Below, piece after piece: positions 1-11,586 of a stretch of DNA of 64,000 nt. Within the stretch, counting starts at the first letter, position 1. The number at the start of each line of letters is the position of its first letter. A model generated the notes under the pieces. That model searched no databases. It saw only the letters and a list, made by a program, of their open reading frames with translations, and was not told the origin of the DNA. The DNA lies in the NCBI GenBank assembly GCA_023078555.1, contig CM041199.1, positions 6,887,315 through 6,951,314 of the forward strand. Direction: 5' to 3'. This DNA is from Ulva prolifera. Lineage: Eukaryota > Chlorophyta > Ulvophyceae > Ulvales > Ulvaceae. The translations under genes and the position numbers were made by a program.

Positions 1-250
1 CGAGAGCTACTCGCACATTTAACAAACACCTAGTTCGTTACATTTGGTATCGGTGAAAGATTTCACTCCGGGAGACACGGGTTCAAACCTTGCCAGCGCC
101 TTACCAGCGCCATTCTACCTTCTTCGGGACGATGTCTCCCGGCGGGGGAACTCTGTCATGAGTTTCGTCGAAACTGGATCAAAGGTAGTCAAGCACTCAT
201 CTGTGTAGCGAGAGCTACTCGCACCTCTAACAAACACCTAGTGTGTTACA
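1..250 (+). mobile_element. TRIM-like miniature LTR retrotransposon, 5' end cut by window
   Basis: Positions 1-42 repeat the last 42 bases of 154-250 with few changes, ending ...GTTACA in both. The 154-250 block starts TG and ends CA, as LTRs do. Two bases after the left repeat comes TGGTATCGGTG (45-55), close to a primer-binding site for initiator tRNA-Met (TGGTATC...). A G-rich tract (CGGCGGGGGA, about 140-149) precedes the right repeat, as a polypurine tract would. The internal part is only about 111 bp and has no coding capacity, which fits a TRIM (terminal-repeat retrotransposon in miniature). The call is strengthened by a solo LTR of the same family at 11,592-11,689 with a 5-bp target duplication. 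Strand is inferred from the PBS and PPT order. Confidence 0.72.
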
Positions 251-653
251 ATAGCTTTATATGTCCGCGTGTGCCTTAAAGGACTGTTTCTTATTGTTGC
301 TCTTTATTTCCTATGTGTTACAGCATGTTTGCCGCCGACCCCACCACTTCGTGGCTCCATCCTGATGAAGCCACATGCATGCGCAACCTGGGCGGCCAAC
401 ACACAAAAAACCATCGCTTGTTCAAATACGGACATAAACAACGCCAGGAGGCACCAGCCACCACACCCAAATCCCACGCTCATCTCTGCAGACCCGCCGC
501 AATGCAGGGCCGTTCCTGCGCAGCTCGCAACACACCCATGCTCCCACAGCGCGACCGTGTTCAATGGCTGCCATGTTCAATGGCTATTCCTTACCGCGTC
601 AGCAGATTGCCACAGGCAGCTCGTCCCGGCGATGTAGGAACCCGCAAAGTCGT

Positions 654-769
654 TGTTCGACTGCAAGCGCGAGTGGAAGCATCATACCGTAAGTTTAGTT
701 GGGCGAAATGTTAAGTATGTGTGCGGAGTACTTAGCACATGACGCCTGAGATCTGGGATCACACCTGCC
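654..769 (+). mobile_element. Truncated copy of the ~280-bp LTR-like repeat
   Basis: It begins TGTTCGACTGCAAGCGCGAG and matches the first ~116 bases of the copy at 19,934-20,211, then breaks off after CACACCTGC. No target duplication can be assigned because the far end is missing. Orientation is given relative to the 19,934 copy. Confidence 0.75.
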
Positions 770-1703
770 TCTTCCCCACTTACACTGACGGCACGAGGGC
801 GCAAGGACGCCTCAAGATAAACGAGGCCAGGAGTCAGCTCAACGTCGAGTACTGAACATGACATAACAGACAAGTACATGTAGGGAAGAGACAAACAAGC
901 ACAGCATCGTTCGTTGCTGATCCTGCAAGAATTCTATAGGTCCAGCCTAATAAGAATCGCAGCAAGATGTTGGAAGAAACTTTGACCGAGGGAGACACAA
1001 TGGACAACACCAGCGACGATTTTGTCGCGTATACGCCAGTTTCAGAGTGCGCAAAGATCAGGTCGAACTTATCGGATTTGTGCGAGGTACTTCGTCAAGG
1101 GACCCGACAGGAAATGTGAGTTGTGCGCTATTCGTGCCCCACACAACGACAGCGCTGAACGGGCTCCACCAGAGAATCATCAACTTGCTTACTCCAATAG
1201 CTCTGCTGTTGTCACCGAGTGTAAATGGCTTCAGCAGCGGCAGGGCATACGTGGACATCGACGAATCAGAGTTCCAACAGGAGCGCAGATCTGCCTAGAC
1301 TAGAACTTATCGGCTGCATCCCAGAAGAAGACGTCGAAGCAGCGCTCGGAAAGACTAAATTGGCAAAACAGCCCCAAGGCTCGGTCAGGCTGGCGACTAA
1401 GACCGTCGACCCGCCTAGGCTGGAGACTAGATGCACTCAGAGCGATGAACCACCACAGGAGCTAGGAGGGAACCAAGAGAACAGGAACAGTGAGTTTAAT
1501 CTTCCGCCACCAGACATGTCCATCACAGCACAGACTTGAGGCTCAGAAAGCCCTCGACCTACTAGGAAAAACCGACATGGCCAATCAGCCAAGGAATGAA
1601 CACCTCGCCACAGGTCAGGCCACCACGCCACTTGCCATGCCTTCAGGCCCGAGGTTAGCCACAACACACTTAGCGCACACAGTCCTTACTAGGAAGCCTA
1701 CCG

Positions 1704-1705
<2 letters not shown>
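770..1705. other. No recognisable gene; short degenerate frames
   Basis: Several overlapping frames of 80-100 codons run through 1,022-1,768, but none shows a known motif or clear splice structure. The region may be a 5' or gag-like remnant of the retroelement that follows. I cannot support a gene call. Confidence 0.4.

Positions 1706-1767
<62 letters not shown>
1706..1767. repeat. (TA)31 microsatellite
   Basis: An uninterrupted run of 62 bases of alternating T and A. Apparent Tyr-Ile coding across it is an artefact. Confidence 0.95.
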
Positions 1768-1769
<2 letters not shown>

Positions 1770-1898
1770 TATACGACTTCCACCGATAGGTAAGAGGAGA
1801 CCGAGCAGCTGTCACCATCAGGAATGCAAGCCAAGCTGGGTAACACGCATGCATGGTCGGCTGAGTGCAGCACTAGCAGGGCGAGAGGCGCCTGCGGA

Positions 1899-2045
1899 GA
1901 AGAGCGAGGACTTGCCGAGGCAGCGAGCTAAGACCTGCCCACGTGCAGAAGAGCGAGGACCTGCCGAGGCAGCGAGCTGACACCTGCCCAGGTGCAGATG
2001 AGCGAGGACCTGCTGCGGCAGCGAGCCGAGACCTGCCCAAGTGCA
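1899..2045. repeat. 49-bp minisatellite, three units plus a degenerate fourth
   Basis: Units at 1,899-1,947, 1,948-1,996 and 1,997-2,045 share the core GAGCGAGGACCTGCCGAGGC and end near GTGCA. A decayed fourth unit continues to about 2,100. The repeat keeps frames open on both strands without obvious coding value. Confidence 0.85.
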
Positions 2046-2430
2046 AAAGAGCCAGGTGCTGCTGTGACAGAGAGCTGCGCTTGCCCGGGTGCAGAGTGCG
2101 CAGAGGCCCGACCCACAGACATCATAGTGAGTGCTGGGGGAGAACATGACCAGCTGGTCTGTCACTATCTAGATAGTGACAGAGGGTAGCCAGGGATACA
2201 CACTGCAGCAGATGGCACAGTAAAGGCATAGAATGAAGCCAGGAAGATGACTATGAAGTCAACTGTGGGTGCAGGAGCCAGACTACAAAGCCCAGCAACT
2301 GACAGCAAGCCGGCTACCAGAAGCAGTCACCACGATCTACCGCAAGAGCATCGGCGTCATGAAGAAGGCCGCCCGAGCTCGTGCTAGCTAGCGGCACGGG
2401 GAGCCTCACGCTCACAATGGGCAAAGACTT

Positions 2431-4330
2431 TTTGCAGTCGCTGAAAAATCAGAGTTGCAGAACAGCGTGGAGGACCTGGCTGAGTCCCTGAAGCCAGAGT
2501 TGCTGGCTACACAGATTTTTCCACCACGAGACACAGCTAAGGCAGTGGTCAGGTTCGCGCAGAGCCTGGGCATGGGGAATGCTGTCACTGAAGGGGGAAT
2601 GGCGGATGCCCTAGTGACAACCATCGAGACAGAGCAGAGCGGCGGCCTAGCGTTGGCATTGCTCAGGGCAATATCGACCCCCGTGAAGGCGGAGGTGAGG
2701 TAGTGGCTGAAATCAGCCAGAGCACGATCACAGAAGTACAGCATGGACAACGACCTGAAGGGAGAGAGAGGCAGGCACAGGGCCGCTGCAACAGAGCCCA
2801 AGAGGCAGAGGCTGGAAGAACCAGTGCGTGCCAAGGCCAGGGAGTAAGAGAGGTTGCTGGGCGGAAGACAGAGCGCTTGTTACGCATTTATGAGCTTAGG
2901 GCAGCACTGTCGGGGAGGCTGCCGCCGTGCACCCTGCGCCGAGGGCACAGTCCAGCTGTTTGCAGATGCAGAGAAAGCATACCAAAGGGGCAGCGGGCAC
3001 ACTTACATAAGGCGCACCGGGCCGCTGTATGAACAAGAGACCGCGCGGGCCCCACACCTTCAGGTGGGTAACATCGAGCCGCTAAGAGACCAATCAGACT
3101 TGCACGAACCCACAGCACCGCTACAATCACAATACACCAATACTTCGGATCTGAACACGGACGCTTCTTACCTTGACACATTTCTATCATGCATAGACGA
3201 TATTGACTATTCACCAGAAGTTTTCAAGCAACAGGCAAAGCAACTCGCAGCAATAACACCTTTCGCAGCTACCCTAGAGTACCGGCAACGCATGCAAACC
3301 GTCGGTACCTGCCCAGTAGTGCATCCAACAAGCACAGATCTGCAGAGCTGCAGCACGAGACTCGAAGAGTTGTGGAGAGAGCTGGAAACAGCACCCCAAC
3401 CGGATTGGAAGGATCAGCTCGCCACACACGTGAACAGAGGCATGCGACTTGAGAGCCAATTTACAGCAGGATTGCTACATACACGACTGCTAGTGTGGCA
3501 GCGTTTCCTCAGGCTGGGGGGTGTGGCCGAGGAAGAGGTACAACTAGAAGTAGACATCATCAGTGAAGGGGTTCGCCTAGTCTGGTGTGACCCTGCAGAC
3601 GAGCACAAACGTCAAGAACCACGACACGCAAAGAAGCGACAAGGAGCGAATGAGCAGCTGAATCGTGCGGGATTCAACACGATTCAAGCGGAGCAAACTC
3701 TGTCAAGCAAACAACCGCGCCCCATCTGGCTGCCCAATCTGTTGACCAACGCAGCTGACCAACGTTGGTCAGCTGCGTATCTGTTGTGGGAACAGATACA
3801 GAAAAATACTGACTGTGGCGCCCTGGTACCCTGGCCATTTGAAGGTACTACACCACACATGGTGTTGACACTGGCAGTGGTCGAGAAGTACGACGGGAAA
3901 CCAAGACTAATCGTGGACGGCATACCACTTGATCTAAAATATAGGAGACTACCGATTAAGTACGAGACAGCGTCTAACGCCATGCATATGCCCCTGCTCT
4001 TGGACCAGCAGTGGGCATGGACACTGGATGTGAAGGCTTGTTACCACCACATCATGCTGCACCTCAGCGAGTGGGCGTATGTCGGGCTTTGCTTCGAAAA
4101 CACCTTTCTGGTACATGCCGCGCTTCCTTTTGGCCTTTCAATCACTTGAGCGGTTCACTAGAATGATGCAGCTGGCCATGGAGATTTATGAGGCCTGTGT
4201 GGAAGGCCCTAGGTACAGCTGAGACGCAGCAATTAGGCCAGCAACAACACTAGTAGTTGATACCAGCGAAACAGCCAAAAGCACACACGTACCAGGATCA
4301 AGATGGAGAGCCATCTTACCGTTCAGCGCA
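2431..4330 (+). pseudogene. DIRS/Kangaroo-like gag and reverse transcriptase, broken
   Basis: One reading frame runs from about 2,431 to 4,149, interrupted by stops at 2,701-2,703 and 2,845-2,847. Early on it holds a Cys/His-rich stretch (CYAFMSLGQHCRGGCRRAPC) that resembles the zinc knuckle-like part of DIRS gag proteins. The 3' half is the N-terminal part of an RT domain: KPRLIVDGIPL, the catalytic motif A block WTLDVKACYHHIML, and motif B ALPFGLS. These are typical of DIRS-order RTs. Directly after ALPFGLS the frame shifts, and the YxDD motif C is absent, so an internal deletion is likely. RNase H sequence begins at about 4,240. The element cannot encode an active polymerase. Family assignment rests on motif pattern, not on a search. 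Confidence 0.75.
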
Positions 4331-5453
4331 GCAGAGCACAGAAACAAGTCACAGGGACGGTGGTTTAGCACGGAGGCAGAAACATTGGGGGTGATAAAGG
4401 CTCTACAGGAATGTATCAGAACATGGTGTGAAAGTGCCTCGTAGCGCACAAGGCAGGTGCACATGCGAATGCACGCACGGGGTGACACGTGGCAGACACC
4501 AGCCCGCGAATGAGAAGACACATTCCAGCTTTCTGTATAGGTCGAACAATGTCATGGCTCAAGTATCTGACTCAGATACTGACCATGCAGGTGTGATCCC
4601 AGATCTCAGGCGGCATGTGCTAAGTACTCCGCACACATACTTAACACTTCGCCCAACTAAACTTACGGTATGACGCTTCCACTCGCGCTTGCATTCGAAC
4701 AGATCCAAACAGATACCCACAGACGGTTCGGGAGCAGTCCAGGTGATCTGTGACAATCAAGGAGCGATCTCAGCTATGGCCCATATGCGCGGCAGAGGAA
4801 GAGTCTTCTTAGCAGTTGCCCAGATCTACAGACTAGCCAAGCAGCACAGCTTAGTGCTAACATTCGCATGCCAGCGCAGGACCACCAGGGCCATCACACT
4901 CGCAGACTCGTGCTCGAAGCACTCAGACCCAGGCGCCTGGAGACTGTCCAGAAGCGTGCTGGGAACGCAAATTAGGAAAACAGCAGCTGAGTGGCTCACG
5001 AAGGGATACTTCCCGCCAGAAATCGACATCATGTCTAGTAAATGGGCACACCAGGTGCCCTGCTACGTGTACGTCTCACGAGTTCTGGGACGGGAATTGC
5101 GCAGCGCTGGACGCGCTGGTTCAACCTTGGAGCAAGTGGGTTGCGGGCTCCCAGAAAAGGCCTTTTCTGCGTACGGATGGGAAACCATGCCTTTTCCTGT
5201 TCCCGCCAGCCACACTGTTGCCACAGGTGCTCATGAAATCAGGATGGAGAGACCCTGCGCATGGCTAGTGTGTTCCCAATATCTCAGAAGCATAGATCAG
5301 ACTCTGATAGCCGGCTTGCCTGTGAAGGCTCAGTTTCCATTACAATGCCGCAACGTGGCCCACATAGTGACACCGACTCCAGAAAACCCAGCCTACCACA
5401 CAGGCGAACAGTGGCACATCCTGATGCAGATAATATATGTCACATGGGACTGA
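4240..5453 (+). pseudogene. RNase H and C-terminal part of the DIRS-like polyprotein, split by an LTR
   Basis: Upstream of the LTR insertion a frame contains DTSETAKSTHVPGSRW and STEAETLGVIKALQECI, the start of an RNase H fold with its first acidic residue and an E in the following helix. After the LTR the frame resumes at 4,689 with VICDNQGAISAM (third acidic residue), ADSCSKHSDPGAWRLS and PPEIDIMSSKWAHQVPCYVY. This order (DNQ, then the SK...W block, then the ID-S segment) matches the region following RNase H in DIRS-type elements. The frame ends at 5,453. It is inactive because the LTR interrupts the domain and RT motif C is lost. Confidence 0.7.
4427..4701 (-). mobile_element. ~280-bp solo-LTR-like repeat inserted in RNase H
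   Basis: It is the reverse complement of the 19,934-20,211 copy, from TGTGAAAGTGCC to GCATTCGAACA. The 5' edge lacks three bases seen in other copies, and the flanks (CATGG and GATCC) do not form a target duplication, so one edge may have been altered after insertion. It sits between the two RNase H blocks and therefore postdates the retroelement. Confidence 0.85.
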
Positions 5454-5470
5454 TGTAACACCCAGAGCAT

Positions 5471-6196
5471 CTATCGCAAATGACGGCCGCGGACAGCATA
5501 TCTGTCAAATTTAGCAACACTCGCCATACTAGTCCTCCTCATGGTGACAGCACCAAGCCCCGCAACAGTTTGGGCAGTTTGCAAATGCCCTCTCCGGAAA
5601 CTGTGCATAGTCTCCCCGCCATCAACACCAAACCGGACGAGATTAGCCTTCACCCGGTTGCCGGCCGCTTGCGAAGACAGCCGCGGCAAACCAGGCCGCT
5701 GGGAACGAAATACAGGTCCAACAGGATGCCTGCAGGACCGAGCACGCTGCCATTTGTATAGGAGGCGGAGGCGCCGGATAGCACAGAGATCGGAGTTCTC
5801 ATGTATCGCATTCCTCTGGGTCGGGGGTCGCCGTAATTTTAAACTGCTCGGCTTTGCTACGGCAGGGTACCATGAGAAGGCAACCAATCGGCACATCCGA
5901 ATGAAGGAAGTCCCCCGCCCAGGCGTCACTGACTGTGACAACTGTACGGTCTGCGCGCTGCAAATAAAGACCCTCCCAGCCCACATATAGGGCATCCTGA
6001 CCCCTACGGCCACTGCTCCACAGGTCCTACGACACACTTGCACACCCAGGTGCGCTACATGTCGAGGTGGGCTGAACTGGGGTGAGGCAACTCGCAACTT
6101 CTCGGAAATTGCGGGTTTCGGTGATCTGAAGGCATAGTTGTGCGGTAGAGTGGTGCCAGAGCTCACCGGTGTGGATGGCATCCCTGTGACAGCCAT
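5471..6196 (-). pseudogene. Tyrosine recombinase of the DIRS-like element, degraded
   Basis: The minus-strand frame of 241 codons ends in a segment typical of tyrosine recombinases of DIRS elements. ETMHSFRRG (His-x-x-Arg, codons 195-203) is followed about 30 residues later by KFDRYA, whose Tyr (codon 233) is the expected nucleophile. The upstream half of the catalytic domain reads better in another frame (FLHSDVPIGCLLMVPCRSK, about 5,850-5,910), so at least one frameshift is present. Its 3' end faces the end of the RNase H frame. I infer that it belongs to the same element. Confidence 0.6.
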
Positions 6197-6821
6197 GGAC
6201 CGGATTTGCAGGCCAACAGGCTCCGTTCCTGCTCACCCGGTGGGTGCTCCAAGGCCTAGAATGCGCTGAATGTGGGTGCGTCAGTCTAGACACTAGAGAC
6301 ACTAGGACGGGGCCTGCGGTGGTCCCAATCCTGTTGCAATGATGCGACACAATACCGGAGTCGCTGGAGTCATTATATATAAGTTGTAATGTGGTATCAT
6401 GCTTCTTGGTGTATTGGGTCACCACGCGTAGCTGACCTAGCAGGTGCGCCTTGGTTCTGAGTGAGCAGTCTCGAGGTGTGTTTTGCGCGTACTTAGCCGA
6501 TGGATGGCTCGTCGCCGTGAGATGTCGAGTTGTTGACAGAGTATACTTCGTGGTTTATCCAGTCAGTATGTGGAGGACTTGCCATGTTGGACGTACAGAG
6601 TAAAAACGAGCTGACTCACCCTTGGAATATTGGCACTACCGCCACAACGCTGTCATAATTCCATCCGTTCACGCACGCTTGGTTTGGAGTGGCCGCCATC
6701 TTCTCAAATCAATGCGGTCGCGCTGGACGTGTCTTCCATAGTCCGTGTTGGCAAGATGATCGCCATTGTGCTTGCCGTTTCGTTAGTGTGGAGCTTGATC
6801 AGCACATGACCAACACTTGTT
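6197..6821. other. Spacer between retroelement and transposase A
   Basis: Nothing coding is recognisable here. The minus-strand frame of the recombinase may extend to about 6,425 in a degraded form. The sequence just before 6,822 could hold the promoter of the Tnp2 gene, but no motif is evident. Confidence 0.35.
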
Positions 6822-9800
6822 ATGCAAAATAAGCGATTGGCACAAGATGATTTCGTAGAACTTGCAAACGGTTGGTGGTGGTGCGCGCCCTGTGGAATCC
6901 CTATGTCTGAATGCCACGATCTCGCTGCGCACCTGCTGATGTGGTCTCACATCAAGAACGTCGACCAAGTGGCTCGCGGTAAAAGTCGTTGCGTTACACC
7001 ACCAGTGGTGCTTGTATCTGACGATGATGATACAGAAGAGTGCGATACTAAACACCCGAAGTCTCCTTCTGCCGAGGGGATCGTTGGGTCGTCAGAACGC
7101 AGGTCTACACCTCCACAGAACGACTGCATGCCGGAGAACTATCATGGCCAAAGTGGTGAAATGGATCTCTGTGGGCGACTTGTTGCCCCGCCAGAAAGTC
7201 TCTTGCGACCTCTTCCTTCCACTACCGGGGTTTCTGCTGCAGTAGCTGCTTCATTAACGCCAGAGCGTTACGTACAGCCTGATAAATCGCGTGAACTCCT
7301 GTTCTATGACAATTGTGAGGTAGGATGTGAAATACCGGTGTGGCCTTGGACCTGGTGTTTGTTGCTACGCTGAGTTCATTGTGTGGCTGCTTGTCAAAGG
7401 GCCACGTCGTGTCATGCGGCCTCATTTTGCTCTCCTGTATGCAGGAACTTGCTACTTGGCCACGCCTGGCATTGGAGGAGTTGCGCTGGCGAGGCGGACA
7501 AGACCATGACGACCACACTGCTGCAAGCTGCTGCAAGCTGCTCGGCAGCATGGAATGAGGAATGCATGCTGAAGGTAATGATGCGGAGGAAGTGGTCATT
7601 GCCGAGCTGTGGGACCGGATGATGCTTCAGAAATCCCAACAAGATGCCACAGATGCCCCTTCCTCGCGCCAATTTTCAATTAGATGGTACCAGGATAACA
7701 GAAATGAGAAGATCACTCCAAGTAGTACGGTCACGGTCTTGCAAGCGTGCTACTGTATGACGTGGCTGAAGATGAGGGACAATATGACGTCATACTGCCT
7801 TGACATGATCTGCCGGATGCTGGCTTCTGGTGGGATGCTCCCCGTGACCGACAATCTATTGCCTAGGTATGATTTGTTCATTGCACCTTTGCCCCTGCTT
7901 AGTTCGAAAATACCTATGATGTCCCTTGCCTATTTAACACCACACTTTGACCCCCCGTTGGGGCCCACGCCTTTGTTATGGCTTCAGTTGCAAATCTCTG
8001 TAGCTCAGAACACATTATACGGGGAGTGCTCTGTCTGCTAGGTACGGAAGAGTACACATACGACATGTGTGACAATGGACAATGTCCTCATGTCTACAGC
8101 AAGCAACTTCCGATGTGAGAGAGGCGCCTCAGAACTGGCGAGAGATGTCCGACGTGCGGTAACCTGAGGTACCGGACACGGAACAAACATGTGCACCTTG
8201 TTCGCAGGTGAGTCCTAAATCGATGCCTGCGTCCTCCGAGAGACAGCTATTGTAGTTGCTGGTGTAAATGCATGTCTATTGCATGTTGTGCATTTAGTAG
8301 GTGATGCATGCGATCCTGGTGTATTACGCGCAATGCATATGTATTGAACCCGAAAGATGTGATCAACCACTTGTTTGGGGGAGCCCATGTTCGCCAGATT
8401 TGCCGGGACACGTACCCATGCTATGCTTGATTCGCCTTTCTACCTGCGGATTGACCAGGCACATGGGAGGGCATTGTCGGCGCTCGACAGTCAAGAGCAG
8501 GCTGCATGTGCACAAGATGCCCATATCGACACGGAAGATGCTGATACCCCAGCCTGCGCCGGTCCCTCCAATCAGCCTGCCATCAACGAGGAGACAGCCT
8601 CGGATGGGGATCTCGTGGACCCTGACCCAACGGATGAGGTTGCGACAGGTGACGGCGAAACCCTCACTCTCTTGTTTGCCTTGTTCATCGACGGAGTGCA
8701 ACTGCACGGACATGGCCGCACCACCACGACTGTAGTGGGGCTGAAGTGTATCGATGTACCAGGTTTTCTTTGGAACACCGATCTCACTTGTTTCCCCTTG
8801 GCATACATTGGCGGAGTCAAGGAGCCAACGTGTCTCACCCATATCACACATATTATACTAAAGCAGGTCAAGGATTATGAGGTGTCCACCGACACTGATG
8901 ATAAAGGTGATGCTCTCGCCAATTTTAATCTATATGTGGTGCATTGTATGTTGGGCGGCATGTATCACAGGCGTGCATTGTCCGCAAGTGCTGCCTTTGC
9001 GGCCAACGTCCGAGCCAAGGGGACCCCGATCAGGGTCTGGGACATCCATCGCAGCAACTGGCCGTACGTGTACCCTGTCCTCGTGTTTGCCTTTGCTGAC
9101 ACACCCGCAAGACACGACTTGGCTCTTACCAATGGCCACACAGGGAAGAGTGGCTGTGATAAGTGTGGCAGTCGGGGGTTCCGTTTACTACCCAGTGGTG
9201 TCGAATTGAATTGGACAGCGTTCATGGGGTATTCATCCCTATGTCGGGTCCTCCTCTTTGATGCTCGATCGAAGGTATGCTTGCCACATGCGTCATGCGT
9301 TGTTAGTATGATGTTATGGTTCAGCAACCTGTGCGTACATATTCGGGGGCCCTTCGTAGACGCTATTGCTGAAATCATACAACATCGCCATACAATATAG
9401 AAATGGACGGCCGAGATGATCCAATTTGGTGTGGACGGTGATCCTGATCAAGCGGCTCTGGAGCGCGTGGTCATCACAGATGAGAAGCATCGCATCCGCA
9501 GCCAGGCTGCATAGGAGGACAGTCAGACCGCGATTCCTGCCCATCCCCTTCCCGCGGATGCTCGTGGTGGTGGGGCCTTGGGAGCGGATCCAAACTCCAA
9601 GGAACAGCTCCTATTGAGCAGAGGTGTGTGTAGCCTCCGCTGCACCTTGCACGATTACAACCATGTCAATTGGTGTATCCGCTGCTCTGGTTAGTGGCCA
9701 TAATATTGGTTAGTATTATCTGCGTAATGTTTGCCTTGTGTCATTGAGCAACCATGACACCATCAATACACTGCTCCGTTTGCAACACAGATTGTGCTGC

Positions 9801-10410
9801 AACGTGGCGTCGTCGCCACGATGCTGCCAACACTGCACACAAGCACCTCGGATCGAGATGAATCAATCCCTTCCAAGGATCCGGACTTCTTGGTTACGAG
9901 GCATTTTGAAGATGTGGGCGCATTTGCGGACTTGTTTTTGCAGTACCGGCCAGGTCAACACACCAGTGAGCAATTTCTCGCAGCTCAGCGTGAAATATTC
10001 CAGTTTGCCGAGTATTCAGAGAAGCATTTGGGAGGGAAGCTGGTCACTTGCTTGACTCACTGTTGTTTTGCTCACATCCCCCCCCCCCCCCCCCCCCCCC
10101 CCCCTCCCCCCCCATTCACGTGCGACTCTTCCAGGGGCTTTCTTGCGAGAGGACTTCGGCGAGCGGCTTGTGCGGTGGATGAAGCGATACATCCAGGGCC
10201 ATGCTACCGTGAGAGCACCTCAAGCGTCGGCGGCAGTGTGCTTGACCCAAAATGGGACTGCGCATCTTGAAGAACCAGAATGTCAATGTGGACGAGCCGT
10301 TGAACAGGGTTAGGCCGCCACAGGTCTGTCGCCCCCAGGACTCAGGTGACGTCTACGGCTCTGCTTTGCATCGGATGGTCAACGCCCACACATGAGAAGA
10401 CCGAGACGAG
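6822..10410 (+). pseudogene. Tnp2-type (CACTA-class) transposase, copy A
   Basis: A multi-exon transposase gene, recognised by family motifs and by its sister copy at 20.5-25.5 kb. The N-terminus has a C2H2-like finger (WCAPCGIPMSECHDLAAHL, 6,880-6,940). Exon ends can be placed at about 7,318, 7,867, 8,212, 8,881, 9,275, 9,625 and 10,410. The exon at about 8,050-8,210 has the Tnp2 zinc block MCDNGQCPHVY...CPTCGNLRYR. The exon at 8,355-8,881 carries GDGETLTLLFALFIDGVQLH and CFPLAYIGGVKEP. The next has FAFADTPAR...GHTGKSGCDKC. It is dead: an in-frame TGA follows the PHVYSKQLPM block, an extra G at 8,377-8,381 shifts the frame, a TAG follows RIRSQAA near 9,513, a poly-C run shifts the frame at 10,078, and TGA replaces an Arg codon just before 10,410. 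The C-terminal exon seen in copy B is missing. Confidence 0.8.
10078..10113 (+). repeat. Poly-C tract inside transposase copy A
   Basis: Thirty-six bases, all C except a T at 10,105. It lies between coding blocks CFAHIP and ATLPGAFLRED, which are continuous in copy B (24,355-24,415), and puts them in different frames. So it is an expansion within an exon, not an intron feature. Confidence 0.9.
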
Positions 10411-10553
10411 GTGAGTTCTCCCAATCCATGCATGCTCACATTTACGAGTATTTTTAGGTATCCATTTATGTGTATTGTTGCCTGCATGTGAATTGGGCTT
10501 TTGGTTGTGCGTGCAACCATGTGGGCTTTGGTACCTTAGGCAGTTGAATGTTT

Positions 10554-10771
10554 CACAGTGTTGTGCATACGGCAGGTGTACACAGTATCGTAGGAGTGGA
10601 AGTTGAGATTTCTTAGCATAATGGATCAACACGGGTGTACCAGCGGCATTGATATACGATGCAGTCGCTGGCCAAGAGGTATATCATTGCCACTGGCGCA
10701 CCCGTGTTGGTCCATTATGCTAAGAAATCTCTTGCGCCACAGTGTACACCTTCCGTATGCACAACACTGTG
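10554..10771. repeat. 218-bp foldback (long inverted repeat)
   Basis: The left arm 10,554-10,656 and right arm 10,680-10,771 are near-complementary, beginning CACAGTGTTGTG and ending CACAACACTGTG, with a 23-base loop. The block AGATTTCTTAGCATAATGGA (10,609 on) pairs with TCCATTATGCTAAGAAATCT. One arm carries about 11 extra bases. It sits 143 bp after the last recognisable exon of transposase A. It may be a foldback or MITE element, or a hairpin RNA source. Confidence 0.9.
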
Positions 10772-11586
10772 ATTGTGTATACATTTGTCACAGACCTCTT
10801 GATTCCCCACCTACTCACAAGGATGAATGTTATGACAGTGATGCCGACATTGTCCTCTCTATTCTGCAACAGTTGTACGAGGGACATCCCTTGTTGTTCA
10901 GCAAGGAATACCATGTTTTAGAAAAAATCAAGTGCTCACCTGAGACAGCCACTGCTTTGATCGAGGTGTCTTCATTTGGGCTGTGCCTAATCACTTGTCA
11001 CGTGTGCTCTGTTGAGTTGTACCCACTCTGTGATGCCAATCTTGCCATAACACAGGCTGCCTTTCAAACTAAGCAATGGTGTCAAATATAGGGACTAAGT
11101 TCACAACATCTCTTTGAAAGGTTCAAGATGTGTTGGAACTGTTTGATCGAGAACTTGATTCATTGTAACCCAGACTCCTTCGAGATAGCAGACTCTACCA
11201 CTTCGGGGATGTCAGAGGCCATGGCTGCGTTGAAGCTGAGACAAAATGGCTCGCGGACGTTGTATGCCGTGGAGAAAGATGTCAGACCTGTGGTATGGCA
11301 CAGTGGTGTTGGGACGTCTCGGGTGGCGGGAAACGTCTGAGGGGGCATGCACAAGAAGGCCCATGCCATGTCCCCGAGTTGAAAGCCAACCTGTTCCCAC
11401 AACGCATGTGTTGCCAGAGAAGGCGTGTTTTGGATTTCCTCGGAATTCTGACGAGTTGATGCAATGGTATCTTCAAGCTTCGCGGACAAGAAGTGCGGCA
11501 GCACAGTGTGTAAGGTTGACTTTCAAGAAGGGAGAGCGTGTGATCCGAGTTGTTGCGTGTTGTGAGACAATCACTCATTCGACCGG
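10772..11586 (+). other. Coding-like fragments of unknown origin
   Basis: A frame from the foldback to 11,091 has protein-like composition (for example DADIVLSILQQLYEGHPLLF and VLEKIKCSPETATALIEV) but no known motif. A second stretch at about 11,297-11,455 has a Cys/Arg-rich frame (KANLFPQRMCCQRRRVLDFL). They might be exons of the unknown gene at 12.1-14.7 kb. No start or stop can be assigned. Confidence 0.35.

Larger units (their letters stand above)
2431..6196 (+). mobile_element. DIRS-order (Kangaroo-like) retrotransposon remnant
   Basis: The gag-RT-RNase H frames run on the plus strand and a tyrosine-recombinase frame lies on the minus strand, converging with only 17 bp between their stops. 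Kangaroo of Volvox carteri is known for a recombinase gene inverted relative to RT. Element ends were not found. The split direct or inverted terminal repeats expected of DIRS elements are not evident, so the span given is only the coding remnant. A solo LTR (4,427-4,701) has been inserted later. Confidence 0.65.

Noticed and set aside
50-115. tRNA-like T-arm (GGGTTCAAACC) near the left edge
   Set aside because: The T stem pairs poorly and no cloverleaf can be drawn. The position inside a TRIM-like core explains the sequence better.
1490-1768. 92-codon frame ending in Tyr-Ile repeats
   Set aside because: The tail is the (TA)n microsatellite. The remainder has no recognised motif.
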